A DNA stretch of 64,000 nucleotides from contig NZ_JBODSD010000001.1 of NCBI RefSeq assembly GCF_050632745.1, forward strand, positions 1,851,794 through 1,915,793, given 5' to 3'. The stretch comes from Mumia sp050632745. GTDB taxonomy: Bacteria > Actinomycetota > Actinomycetes > Propionibacteriales > Nocardioidaceae. A program made the translations under genes and the position numbers. This document shows, piece after piece, positions 55,046 through 63,889 of this stretch. The notes under the pieces are model-generated. The model had not been told where the DNA came from, made no database searches, and was given only the letters and a program-made list of their open reading frames with translations. The stretch's first letter is position 1, and every line of letters starts with the position of its first letter.

Positions 55046-57172
55046 ATGTCCTCCCTGCTTTACCGCCTCGGTCGTACGACCGCGGCGCACCCGTGGCGCA
55101 CGATCTGCGCCTGGGTCGTCGTCCTCGTCGGGGTCCTCGCCTTCGCCTCGAGCGCCGGCGGGACCTTCCAGGACGACTGGGACGTGCCCGGAGCCGAGGG
55201 CCAGGCCGGCCTCGACGTCCTCCGCGAGCACATGCCGGAGGCCGGTGGCGCGAGCGCCCTGGTGAGTGCGCACGACCGCGAGGGCGATCCCCTCGCCAGC
55301 GCCGAGCTGGACCGCCTCGCCGAGCGCCTGCGCGACGTCCCGCACGTGATCGCGGTGACCCCTCCGCGGGTCTCCGACGACGGCGACACCGCCCTGCTGG
55401 CCCTGCGCTACGACGTGCCGGTCACGCACGCCGACGTCATGGGCGCCCTCGAGCCGCTCGAGCAGGCCGTGGACGAGGCCGCGCTGGACGGGGTCGACGT
55501 CGACTTCGGCGGCGAGGTCCCGGGCTCGGCGATGGAGATGAGCGGTCGTGGCGAGCTGATCGGCGTCGGCGTCGCTCTTGTCCTGCTGGTGCTCACCTTC
55601 GGCTCGGTGATCGCGGCCGGGCTCCCGATCGCGGTGGCGCTGTTCGGCCTCGCCCTCGGCTCGGCCGGTGTCACGCTGCTGGCCGCCACGACCGAGGTGA
55701 GCACGTCGGCCCCGACCGTCGCGACGATGGTGGGGCTCGGGGTCGGCATCGACTACGCACTGCTGCTCGTCACGCGCTTCGTGGAGAACCTGCGGGAGGG
55801 CCAGGGCAGGGTGGTGGCCGCGGCACACGCGACCGCGACCGCCGGACGCGCCGTCGTGTTCGCCGGGCTCACCGTCCTCGTCTCGCTGATGGGGCTCGGG
55901 CTCGCGGGGCTGCCGACCTACTCCGCCTTCGGGCTCGCGACCGCGATCGCCGTCTTCTCGGTGATGGCGGCGGCGCTCACCCTCGTCCCGGCGCTGTGCG
56001 GGCTGGCCGGCCACCGGCTGGTGCCGCGCAAGGTCCGCCGCGGCGGGGCGGCGAGCAATGCGGGTCGTCCGACCCTGACCGCCCGCTGGGCGGCCCGGGT
56101 CGGCGCACGGCCCCTGCCGTGGGCGCTGGCGGCGCTCGCGGTGCTCGTGGCGCTCGCCGCGCCGGCCGTGGGCATGCGGACGTTCCCGCAGGACGCCAGT
56201 GCCGACCCGGCCAGCTTCACCACCCGGCAGTCGTACGACGTGGTGGCCGCAGAGTTCGGTCCGGGCGCGAACGGCCCGCTGACGTTCGTCGCCGACCTGG
56301 GCACGCTCAGCGAGGCCGACGTGGCGCAGCTGCGTACCGACGTCGCCGCCGACCCGCGGATCGTCGCGGTGGGGGAGCCGACCACGTCTCCGGACGGGGC
56401 GATCGCGGTCTTCGACGCCCAGCCGGCGTTCGGTCCTCAGGACGAGCGCACGACGGACCTCGTGACGTCGATGCGGTCCGCCCTGCTCCCGGAGGGCGTC
56501 GACCTGACCGGCAGCACGGCGGTGCTGACCGACATCTCGACGATGCTCTCGGAGCGCATCTGGATCGTGGTCGGCTTCGTGGTGCTGGTGTCGATGCTGC
56601 TGCTGGCGATGATGTTCCGCTCGATCGTCGTCCCCGTGAAGGCGGCGGCGATGAACCTGCTGTCGATCGCTGCTGCGTACGGCGTGGTGACGCTGGTCTT
56701 CCAGCACGGGTGGGGCTCGTCGCTGCTCGGCATGGACCACGACGTGCCCGTGTCGAGCTGGGTGCCGATCCTGATGTTCGCGATCCTGTTCGGTCTCTCG
56801 ATGGACTACGAGGTGTTCCTGCTGTCGCGGATCCGTGAGGGGTGGTTGCGGACCGGCGACGCCCGGGGGTCGGTGGTCACCGGCCTGGCGACGAGCGCCC
56901 GGGTGATCTCGAGCGCCGCCGCGATCATGGTGGCCGTGTTCCTCGGGTTCGCCACGGAGTCCGCGGTGACCATCAAGATGCTCGGGGTCGGGATGGCCGT
57001 GGCCGTCGCGCTCGACGCGACGCTCGTGCGCCTCGTACTGGTCCCGGCGACGATGACGATGCTCGGTCGCTGGAACTGGTGGCTTCCGGCGTGGCTCGAC
57101 CGCCGTCTCCCGCACGTGCGGCCCGAGGCCGACCCGCAGGAGCCGCTGGTCGAGGAGCCGGTGCGCGGCTGA
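55046..57172 (+). CDS. MMPL-family (RND-type) membrane transporter
   Basis: A 708-residue MMPL transporter with the duplicated RND plan: helix 1 at residues 15-36, a large extracytoplasmic loop, a block of five helices (about 170-350), a second loop and a second block (about 510-690). The conserved motif GLGVGIDYALLLVTRF in the first half and ILFGLSMDYEVFLLSRI in the second supply the proton-relay Asp-Tyr pairs. Relatives export lipids, siderophores or drugs. The ATG has AAGGAG upstream. The preceding triple repeat suggests control by the regulator at 57191. The substrate is unknown. Confidence 0.93.
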   Translation: MSSLLYRLGRTTAAHPWRTICAWVVVLVGVLAFASSAGGTFQDDWDVPGAEGQAGLDVLREHMPEAGGASALVSAHDREGDPLASAELDRLAERLRDVPHVIAVTPPRVSDDGDTALLALRYDVPVTHADVMGALEPLEQAVDEAALDGVDVDFGGEVPGSAMEMSGRGELIGVGVALVLLVLTFGSVIAAGLPIAVALFGLALGSAGVTLLAATTEVSTSAPTVATMVGLGVGIDYALLLVTRFVENLREGQGRVVAAAHATATAGRAVVFAGLTVLVSLMGLGLAGLPTYSAFGLATAIAVFSVMAAALTLVPALCGLAGHRLVPRKVRRGGAASNAGRPTLTARWAARVGARPLPWALAALAVLVALAAPAVGMRTFPQDASADPASFTTRQSYDVVAAEFGPGANGPLTFVADLGTLSEADVAQLRTDVAADPRIVAVGEPTTSPDGAIAVFDAQPAFGPQDERTTDLVTSMRSALLPEGVDLTGSTAVLTDISTMLSERIWIVVGFVVLVSMLLLAMMFRSIVVPVKAAAMNLLSIAAAYGVVTLVFQHGWGSSLLGMDHDVPVSSWVPILMFAILFGLSMDYEVFLLSRIREGWLRTGDARGSVVTGLATSARVISSAAAIMVAVFLGFATESAVTIKMLGVGMAVAVALDATLVRLVLVPATMTMLGRWNWWLPAWLDRRLPHVRPEADPQEPLVEEPVRG

Positions 57173-57190
57173 GGCCGGGTGCGCGACGGC

Positions 57191-60100
57191 TCAGAAGCGG
57201 TACGCGTCCCGCTGGTGGAGGAGCCACTCCTCCACCAGCGGGACGTCCCACTCGCGGGCAAGCGCGAGCGCGTCGTCCGCGTGGCGCGCCGCCCGCTCCC
57301 GGTCACCGGTGGCCGCGGCCGCGAGCGCGAGGAACGCGTCGACCGGACCCATCGCCATCGTCGACCCCGCGCTGAGGACGCCGCCGGCGATCGGCGCGAG
57401 GCGCGCGTACGCCTGTGCCGCGAGGTCGGGCAGCCCGAGCGCCAGCGCGACCTCCGCGCCGAAGCCCCAGATCATCGGCGCGATCCAGCTGTCGTCGTCC
57501 ACGGTCGGCTTCGTCGCCTCGTACATCGCCCGTGCGGCGTCGAGGTTGCCCAGCCGCGTCAGGAACCCTGTCGCCGCCATGTGGACCGGGACCGCGGCGG
57601 AGGCCACGAGCTCGTCGAGCCCGGCGCTGGTCTCGCCGTCGAGGCCGGACCAGATCGCGACCACGACCATGAGCCCGGCGACGGCGTCGTGCTTGTGGGG
57701 GACCGCGATGGTGTCGATCACGGTGTAGAGCTCGTCGAGCTGCGTCCGGGCTGCCTCGAGGTCGCCCCGCATCGCCAGCCACGGGATGCGCATGCAGTCG
57801 AGGAACCACAGCGCGTACGGGAGCTGCAGCAGCCGCGCGAGCTGACGGCCCTCGACGAGGTCCTGCTCCATCTGCGTCACCATGCCGAGCTCGCTGTAGA
57901 CGGCGGCACGCTGCGCGAGGGCCATCGTCTCCGACCGCGCGTCGCCGAGCCGGCGTGCGATCTGCACCGCCTCCTCCGCCAGCTCGAGCCGCTGGTGCGC
58001 GGTCCACGGGTGCCAGATCGCGAGGAACGCTGCCGAGCACATCTCCATCACGAGGGCGTCGTCGTCGAGACGCCGCGCCATCGCGAGGCCGTCGGCCACC
58101 AGCTCCTGGCACTCGTCCTCGCTCGCCGTGTAGTAGAGCTCGTTCGCGAGGCTGATGAGCAGGGTGCAGCGCACCGGCGAGTCGTCCTCGGGGAGTGCCG
58201 CGAGCGACCGGCGCTGCGCGTCGACGACGGCCTGCTTGGTCTCCCCGAACGTCCTGCTCTGCCAGAGCGCGCCCCGCGTGGTCGCGACCGCGGCGCGGGC
58301 GAGGAGCGTCGGGTCCCCGATCTCGTCGGCCACCGCGATCGCCTCCTCGACGGCGTCGGTGAGCTCGTCCCAGCGCGCCGCCCAGCGGGCCGCGTCAGCG
58401 AGCGCGAGCAGCAGCTCGTACCGGTCCGCCGGCGTCGCGTCGGGATCGAGGTCGATCCGCGTCAGCGCGAGGTGCAGGAGGTCCGCGGCCTCGTCGTGGC
58501 CGTGCAGCCGCTGCGCGGAGAGCGCTGCCCGGTACGCCGAGGTCCAGGCCTGCGCCGCATGCTCCGCGCCGGCCTCCGCCCAGTGCCGGGCGATCTCGGC
58601 GACCCGTTCCGACGCCCGCCGGTCCCCGGCCAGCGCCTCCGCGATCCGGGCGTGCATCCGCTGCCGCCGTGACGGCGAGAGCGAGGCGTACACGGCGTCG
58701 CGCACGAGCGCGTGGGAGAACCGGAACCGGTCGTCACCCTCGTCACGCAGCATGCCTGCGGTGGTCGCGGGCTCGAGCCGGTCGAGCACGTCGAGGTCGG
58801 TCAGCCCGGTGCTCGCCATCACCGTCGCCAGGTCGAACCGGCGCCCGACCACCGCGGCGTGCCGCAGCACGTCGAGCGTCGACCCGGGCACCACGGCCAG
58901 CCGACGGCGTACGACGTCCGAGACCGCGGTCGGCGGCTCGTGCTCGAGGTCGGCCTCGTCCCCGAGGAGCCGGGCGTACTCCACCACGAAGAACGGGTTG
59001 CCCTCCGTCCGGTCCCGCATCGTCGAGGCCGTGCGTGCGGAGACCGGACGCTCGGCGACGGCCGCGAGGACCTCGGCGGTGTCCTCGACGGTCAGCCCCT
59101 TCAGGCGCAGCGACGCGGCGTGGCGGCGGGCCAGCGCCTCCATCGTCTCGGCCAGCTGACCGTACGGCTCGGGGTGCGCCCGCAGCGTGATGAGGACGAG
59201 CAGACGCCCGTGGTCCGCGACCGAGCAGAGGTGCCGCAGGACCCGCAGAGACGAAGGATCGGCCCACTGGAGGTCGTCGAGGGCGACGACGACCGTCCCC
59301 TCGGCGGCTGCCGCGAGGATCCGACGGCAGATGTGGTCCCACGCCGCGAAGCGCCCGCTGTCGGGGTCGGCGACGTCCTCCGGTCCGGCGACCGGCAGCG
59401 TCTCGCCCAGCCCGTCGAGCACCGACTCCCACGGCCACAGGGGAGGGGCGCCGCTGTCGGAGGAGCAGCGGCCGACGAGGACGCGCGCCCCGCGCGCCCG
59501 TGCCCGGGCCATCACCTCGGCGACCAGACGCGACTTGCCGATCCCTGGCTCGCCGACGACGGTCGCGAACTGCGGCTCGCCCGCGTCGGCGGCCTCCAGC
59601 CGGTCGAGGAGCGTGCCGACCTCGGCGTCGCGTCCCACCATCGGCCAGGCCGGCAGCCCCGGGAGCCGCGGTTCGCCTCGGCGTACGGGCGGTCCGTCCG
59701 TCGCCGGCAACGTGACCGTCTCCGCGACGGCCGTCCCGCCCGACGCGACCGCCGCAGGCGCCGAGACGTCGGCGATCGGGGTACGCCGCTCCGCCCAGGC
59801 CACCAGCGGGTCCTGACGCAGGATCGCGGTCTGCGTGTCCCGGACCAGAGCGGTCGGCTGCAGTCCCAGCTCCTCGTCGAGCGTCGTGGTGAGCCGGCGG
59901 ACCACCTCGAGAGCATCCGCCTGACGACCCGTACGCGCGAGCGCCACCGCCCGCAACGTCCAGAGGCGCTCGCGCAGCGGGTGCTGGGCGGTCAGCGCCT
60001 CGAGCTCGGCGGCGACCGTCGCGTGCTCGCCCTGGGCCAGACGCACCACTGCGAGGTCCTCCAGGCCCACCAGGCGCAGCTCGTCGAGCCGGGCACGCTC

Positions 60101-60604
60101 GGCGACGGCCTGCGGGTGGTCGCCCAGCTCGTCGTACGCCCGGCCGCGCCAGCTCGACGTCGCATCCTCCAGGTCGCTGCGCACCGCGTCGAGCACGTCG
60201 TCCGCGACGACACCCGAGCCGGGGATGGCGTCGCGGGCCAGCGGGCCGAGCCGGCGGTGGGCGTCCTGGAGCAGCCCCGTGCTCGTGGCGGCGTCGATGA
60301 CGACGGCCGCGGGGTCCAGGACGTAGCCGCCGTTGCTGGTGCGCAGCGGGGGCTCCTCACCGGCCACCAGGGCTGTCCCCAGGGCACGGCGCAGCCCGGA
60401 GACGTACGACTGCAGGGTGCCGAGCGCCCCGTCGGGCGGATGGTCGCCCCACAGGTAGTCGATGAGCGTGTCGACGCTCTGGACGTTGCCGACGCCGAGC
60501 GCGAGCGCCGCGAGCAGGACGCGGTGCTTGCGCGTCCCGAGCGCGACCGGCGACGAGGCCTGCTCGCGGTGCATCTCGACCGGGCCGAGCACTGCGAGCC
60601 ACAT
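57191..60604 (-). CDS. Large BTAD-domain transcriptional regulator with ATPase (AfsR/SARP-like)
   Basis: A 1137-residue regulator. An OmpR-type winged helix covers about residues 1-95 (LWGDHPPDGALGTLQSYVSGLRRALG, cited in part: TLQSYVSGLRRALG), then the BTAD helical domain (about 96-245). An AAA/STAND ATPase follows with Walker A GEPGIGKSR (Lys357) and Walker B VVALDDLQWAD near 440, then some 480 residues of TPR-like helices. SARP-type proteins activate secondary metabolism by binding direct repeats, and such repeats precede both neighbours. TATGCT ends eight bases before the ATG: a leaderless start is likely. The last codons contain an 18-bp inverted repeat. Confidence 0.93.
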   Translation of the reverse strand: MWLAVLGPVEMHREQASSPVALGTRKHRVLLAALALGVGNVQSVDTLIDYLWGDHPPDGALGTLQSYVSGLRRALGTALVAGEEPPLRTSNGGYVLDPAAVVIDAATSTGLLQDAHRRLGPLARDAIPGSGVVADDVLDAVRSDLEDATSSWRGRAYDELGDHPQAVAERARLDELRLVGLEDLAVVRLAQGEHATVAAELEALTAQHPLRERLWTLRAVALARTGRQADALEVVRRLTTTLDEELGLQPTALVRDTQTAILRQDPLVAWAERRTPIADVSAPAAVASGGTAVAETVTLPATDGPPVRRGEPRLPGLPAWPMVGRDAEVGTLLDRLEAADAGEPQFATVVGEPGIGKSRLVAEVMARARARGARVLVGRCSSDSGAPPLWPWESVLDGLGETLPVAGPEDVADPDSGRFAAWDHICRRILAAAAEGTVVVALDDLQWADPSSLRVLRHLCSVADHGRLLVLITLRAHPEPYGQLAETMEALARRHAASLRLKGLTVEDTAEVLAAVAERPVSARTASTMRDRTEGNPFFVVEYARLLGDEADLEHEPPTAVSDVVRRRLAVVPGSTLDVLRHAAVVGRRFDLATVMASTGLTDLDVLDRLEPATTAGMLRDEGDDRFRFSHALVRDAVYASLSPSRRQRMHARIAEALAGDRRASERVAEIARHWAEAGAEHAAQAWTSAYRAALSAQRLHGHDEAADLLHLALTRIDLDPDATPADRYELLLALADAARWAARWDELTDAVEEAIAVADEIGDPTLLARAAVATTRGALWQSRTFGETKQAVVDAQRRSLAALPEDDSPVRCTLLISLANELYYTASEDECQELVADGLAMARRLDDDALVMEMCSAAFLAIWHPWTAHQRLELAEEAVQIARRLGDARSETMALAQRAAVYSELGMVTQMEQDLVEGRQLARLLQLPYALWFLDCMRIPWLAMRGDLEAARTQLDELYTVIDTIAVPHKHDAVAGLMVVVAIWSGLDGETSAGLDELVASAAVPVHMAATGFLTRLGNLDAARAMYEATKPTVDDDSWIAPMIWGFGAEVALALGLPDLAAQAYARLAPIAGGVLSAGSTMAMGPVDAFLALAAAATGDRERAARHADDALALAREWDVPLVEEWLLHQRDAYRF
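57206..57244. terminator. 18-bp inverted repeat inside the 3' end of the regulator gene
   Basis: Arms 57206-57223 and 57227-57244 are exact complements around CCA (core CGCTGGTGGAGGAG). The repeat codes for part of VPLVEEWLLHQRD at the regulator's C-terminus and lies 34 nt after the convergent MMPL stop, so it can terminate both genes while being coding on one strand. Confidence 0.65.
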
Positions 60605-60663
60605 GGCTCAGAAGCATAGGTCGCACCCCGTTCTCGGTGAGGGCTTTTCCGATGCTCCGTCAC

Positions 60664-60680
60664 GGTCCCGGGCCGGGACC
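60664..60680. repeat. Palindrome GGTCCCGG-N-CCGGGACC
   Basis: A 17-bp near-perfect palindrome nine bases before the triple repeat in the regulator/oxidase intergenic region. It may be an additional operator or a structural element; nothing else in the window resembles it. Confidence 0.5.
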
Positions 60681-60689
60681 CCAGGACGG

Positions 60690-60718
60690 CCTCAAGGCGA
60701 TCCCAAGGACACCTCAAG
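60690..60718 (+). promoter_or_regulatory. Triple 11-bp-spaced direct repeat upstream of the oxidase gene
   Basis: CCTCAAG, TCCCAAG and CCTCAAG start at 60690, 60701 and 60712, exactly 11 bp apart, matching the array at 54968. TAGTCG (60734-60739) is a possible -10, 15 nt downstream of the last repeat; the canonical distance for SARP sites is about eight. Confidence 0.6.
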
Positions 60719-60789
60719 GACGGCGGCGCACGGTAGTCGGCGTCACTGAGAGCGCCGGCACGTCGCCGGCCAGGGAGCAAGGAAGCACC

Positions 60790-62190
60790 ATGACCACAAC
60801 GACCGACACGATCGGGATCCGACCGGGTCGTCAGACCGAGCGCGCCGCGGACGTCGACTTCGACGCCCTGCGCGTGCAGCTCGGACACCGTCTCGTCCTG
60901 CCCGGCGACCCCGGATGGGCCGAGACCAGCCTCGCCTGGAACCTCGCCGTCGACCAGGCGCCGTGCGCCGTCGTCCTCGCCGAGAGCGCCGACGACGTCG
61001 CAGCGGCCGTCCGGTTCGCCCGGGCGTACGGCCTGAGCGTCGCGCCGCAGGCCGGTGGCCACGGCGCGTCGGGACGCCTCGCCGGCAGCATCGTCGTCCG
61101 CAGCAGCGGGCTCGAGACCATCGAGATCGATCTCGTCGCCCGCACGGCGCGGGTCGGCGCCGGCGTCCGGTGGGGCGCGCTGCAGGCCGCGCTCGACGGC
61201 ACGGACCTGACCGGCATGATCGGCTCGAACCCCGACGTCTCCGTCGTGGGCTACACGCTGCAGGGCGGCTACTCCTGGTTCACCCGCCCCTTCGGGATGG
61301 GCGCGGACTCGCTGCGCGCGGCGGAGATCGTCGATGCCGACGGGTGCGCGCGCCGCGTCGACGACGCGACCGACCCCGAGCTGATGTGGGCGCTGCGCGG
61401 TGGTGGCGGCAACGTCGCCTACGTGACCGCGGTCGAGATCGACCTGCACCACGCGCCCGCCATCGCCGGCGGCCGCATGCTCTTCCCGATCGCCGACGCG
61501 CGCAGCGTCCTGAACGCGTACGCGGCGGCGACGGGGGCCGCCGACGCCGCGATCTCGCTGTGGGCCTCGCTCGTCCACGTCCCCGACGTGCCGTTCGTGC
61601 CCGACGAGGTACGCGGACAGTCGTTCGTGGTCGTCGAGTCGTGCACGACCGACGGCCTGGAGGGCCTCGAGCGCGTGCTCGCGCCGATCCGGGCCGCCGG
61701 CATCGTCGTGTACGACACCGTCGGCGAGCGTTCTGCGTCGGAGGTCGGCGACATCTGCGAGGAGCCCGTCGACCCGATGCCCGCGGCGCACCGCGGGATG
61801 GCGCTGGGGGAGGTCACGCCGGAGACGATCGAGGCGCTCCTCGCCGTCGCGGGGAAGCCGGGCGGGATCATGCAGGTCCAGCTGCGCCACCTCGGTCCGG
61901 CACGGGCCGGGCGCCGGGACGGCCTGATGACCGGTGTGCCGTCGGAGTTCATCGCCACCGCCCTGTCGCTGGTCCCGGACCCGGCGATCGAGCCGATGGT
62001 CCGAGACGCCTTCGACGAGGTGGCCGCCGCGCTGCGCCCGTGGACGGCCGGCGCGGTCGGATCCACCCTTGTCGCAGCCTGGGACACGCTCGAGCGCAGC
62101 GCCTCGCACGCGGACCGTACGCGTCTGGCCGAGGTGATGGCGGACGAGGACCCGACCGGTCTGTTCCGGGCCGCCGTGGGTCTCGCCTGA
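60790..62190 (+). CDS. FAD-linked oxidase (berberine-bridge/PCMH-type)
   Basis: A 466-residue flavoenzyme of the FAD-binding PCMH superfamily. The FAD phosphate loop QAGGHGASGR contains His91, the residue that covalently binds FAD in 6-hydroxynicotine oxidase and BBE-like enzymes. GYTLQGGYSWFTRPFGMGADSL and MWALRGGGGNVAYVT are the other FAD contacts. The second covalent Cys of bicovalent enzymes is not evident. BBE-like oxidases often act in secondary-metabolite pathways. The ATG follows AAGGAAG. It is divergent from the BTAD regulator and preceded by its putative sites. The substrate is unknown. Confidence 0.88.
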   Translation: MTTTTDTIGIRPGRQTERAADVDFDALRVQLGHRLVLPGDPGWAETSLAWNLAVDQAPCAVVLAESADDVAAAVRFARAYGLSVAPQAGGHGASGRLAGSIVVRSSGLETIEIDLVARTARVGAGVRWGALQAALDGTDLTGMIGSNPDVSVVGYTLQGGYSWFTRPFGMGADSLRAAEIVDADGCARRVDDATDPELMWALRGGGGNVAYVTAVEIDLHHAPAIAGGRMLFPIADARSVLNAYAAATGAADAAISLWASLVHVPDVPFVPDEVRGQSFVVVESCTTDGLEGLERVLAPIRAAGIVVYDTVGERSASEVGDICEEPVDPMPAAHRGMALGEVTPETIEALLAVAGKPGGIMQVQLRHLGPARAGRRDGLMTGVPSEFIATALSLVPDPAIEPMVRDAFDEVAAALRPWTAGAVGSTLVAAWDTLERSASHADRTRLAEVMADEDPTGLFRAAVGLA

Positions 62191-62203
62191 GCACGCTGAG
62201 CCA

Positions 62204-62240
62204 GGGGCCGTCGGTCGATCGGGGGACGACCGACGGCCCC
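62204..62240 (+). terminator. Strong hairpin after the oxidase gene
   Basis: GGGGCCGTCGGTCG and CGACCGACGGCCCC form a perfect 14-bp stem with a 9-nt loop, 13 nt after the stop. No T-tract, but the stem strength supports termination. Confidence 0.75.
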
Positions 62241-62328
62241 GTCCTGTGCGGGCGGTGTGCCCTGGTGCGGCAGACTGGCAGCAGGCCCCGGTCGACGGTC
62301 GACCGGGCACCAGCCCAGAGGAGACACC

Positions 62329-63588
62329 GTGACCACCCACGTCCTGGACGACCTCGAGGCGCGAGGACTCGTCGCGCACTCGACAGACCGCGACGCCCTG
62401 CGCGCCGATCTGTCCGCGGGGCCGGTCACCTATTACGTGGGGTTCGACCCGACGGCGCCCAGTCTCCACATGGGCAACCTGCTGCAGCTCCTCACCGCGC
62501 GCCGGCTCCAGCTGGCCGGCCACCGTCCGCTCATCCTGGTCGGCGGTTCGACCGGCCTGATCGGCGACCCGCGCGACGTGGGGGAGCGGACGCTCAACAG
62601 CCGCGAGACCGTCGCGGACTGGGTCGAGCGCATCCGGGGGCAGGTCGAGCGCTACGTCTCCTTCGAAGGCGACAACGCCGCGCTCGTGGTCAACAACCTC
62701 GACTGGACGAAGGACGTCAACGTCATCGACTTCCTCCGCGACGTCGGCAAGCACTTCCCGGTCAACCGCATGCTCGACCGGCAGGTCGTGGCCAGCCGCC
62801 TCGAGGCCGGGATCAGCTACACCGAGTTCAGCTACGTGCTGCTGCAGTCGATGGACTACCTCGAGCTCTACCGCCGGTACGGCACGTCGCTGCAGACCGG
62901 CGGCAGCGACCAGTGGGGCAACATCACCGCAGGAGTCGAGCTGATCCGGCGCGCCGAGGGCGCCAAGGTCCACGCGCTGTCGACGCCGCTGATCACGAAG
63001 GCCGACGGCACGAAGTTCGGGAAGTCGACCGGGGGAGCGCTGTGGCTCGACCCCGAGATGCTCTCGCCGTACGCCTTCTACCAGACCTGGATCCAGGCCG
63101 AGGACTCCAAGGTCGTCGAGTACCTCCGGCAGTTCACCTTCCTCGACCTCGAGGAGATCGACGCGATCGCCGCGGAGTCGGCGGAGAAGCCGGGTCTGCG
63201 CATCGCGCAGCGGAGGCTGGCCGCCGAGGTGACCGCGCTCGTGCACGGTCCGGAGGAGGTACGCGCGGCAGAGCAGGCCTCTGCGGCCTTGTTCGGTCGT
63301 GCCGAGCTCGTCGACCTCCCCGAGTCCACCCTGCGCGCTGCCCTGACCGAGGCGGGGCTCGTGGAGGTCCCTCGGGGTACGTCGGTCGTCGACGCCCTGG
63401 TGAGCTCGGGGCTGGTCGACAGCAAGTCGGCGGCTCGTCGTGCGGTCACGGAGGGCGGTGCGTACGTCAACAACGTCCGCGCCGAGGATCAGGAGGCCGT
63501 GATCGACGACAACGTCCTGCACGGCGGCCTCGTGGTCCTGCGACGCGGCAAGAAGTCCGTTGCGGGCGTCGAGGTGGCCTCGGCCTGA
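62329..63588 (+). CDS. tyrS: Tyrosyl-tRNA synthetase
   Basis: Charges tRNA-Tyr. The 419-residue class I enzyme has YYVGFDPTAPSLHMGN, with the HIGH-equivalent HMGN at 47-50, the tyrosine site TGGSDQWGNI and the KMSKS-equivalent KFGKS at 229-233. A C-terminal S4 RNA-binding domain (about 350-415, SSGLVDSKSAARRAV) is present, as in the TyrRS-I type. GAGGAGA precedes the GTG start by five bases. Its position just before the rRNA operon is common in actinobacteria. Confidence 0.97.
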   Translation: MTTHVLDDLEARGLVAHSTDRDALRADLSAGPVTYYVGFDPTAPSLHMGNLLQLLTARRLQLAGHRPLILVGGSTGLIGDPRDVGERTLNSRETVADWVERIRGQVERYVSFEGDNAALVVNNLDWTKDVNVIDFLRDVGKHFPVNRMLDRQVVASRLEAGISYTEFSYVLLQSMDYLELYRRYGTSLQTGGSDQWGNITAGVELIRRAEGAKVHALSTPLITKADGTKFGKSTGGALWLDPEMLSPYAFYQTWIQAEDSKVVEYLRQFTFLDLEEIDAIAAESAEKPGLRIAQRRLAAEVTALVHGPEEVRAAEQASAALFGRAELVDLPESTLRAALTEAGLVEVPRGTSVVDALVSSGLVDSKSAARRAVTEGGAYVNNVRAEDQEAVIDDNVLHGGLVVLRRGKKSVAGVEVASA

Positions 63589-63620
63589 CCGGTGTCCGGA
63601 GTTGTCCGAGAGGTCCCGGG

Positions 63621-63649
63621 GGCCCGGTGTCGCAGTGCGGCGCCGGGCC
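63621..63649 (+). terminator. Hairpin after tyrS
   Basis: A 13-bp stem with two G-U pairs (63621-63633 with 63637-63649) around the loop AGT, 32 nt after the tyrS stop. It separates tyrS from the rRNA promoters. Confidence 0.6.
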
Positions 63650-63722
63650 TCGGCCGTTCAGCCCGAAAAGCGCCTCTGACCTGCGGAAACAGTGATTGTG
63701 AGCCAGCACACACGACCCCGAT

Positions 63723-63751
63723 TTGACCCGCAGTTTTCCTCCGCGTAATGT
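63723..63751 (+). promoter_or_regulatory. Putative rRNA operon promoter P1
   Basis: TTGACC, a 17-nt spacer and TAATGT. Both hexamers are close to consensus. The gap from tyrS to the window end (63589-64000) contains no gene, only the tyrS hairpin, these promoters and the rRNA leader. Confidence 0.6.
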
Positions 63752-63854
63752 TCTTCTTGTCGCCGGGGACGGCGGCGGGCAAGGCCGAGAAGGCCGGGCC
63801 CGCGGCCCTGGCAGACACACCCCCTCTCTCTGAGACCACCGAACGGTGGCCGTC

Positions 63855-63883
63855 TTGGCCGCCGCGCAAAGTTCTGGTAGGTT
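63855..63883 (+). promoter_or_regulatory. Putative rRNA operon promoter P2
   Basis: TTGGCC, a 17-nt spacer and TAGGTT, followed by GGGGGTCGCGC. It has the general form of actinobacterial rrn promoters. Transcription would start near 63890. Confidence 0.6.
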
Positions 63884-63889
63884 TGGGGG

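Noticed and set aside
59992..63522. Long minus-strand frame of about 1176 codons across the oxidase and tyrS
   Set aside because: It merges with the regulator's other frame and covers well-supported genes on the plus strand; no conserved motif.
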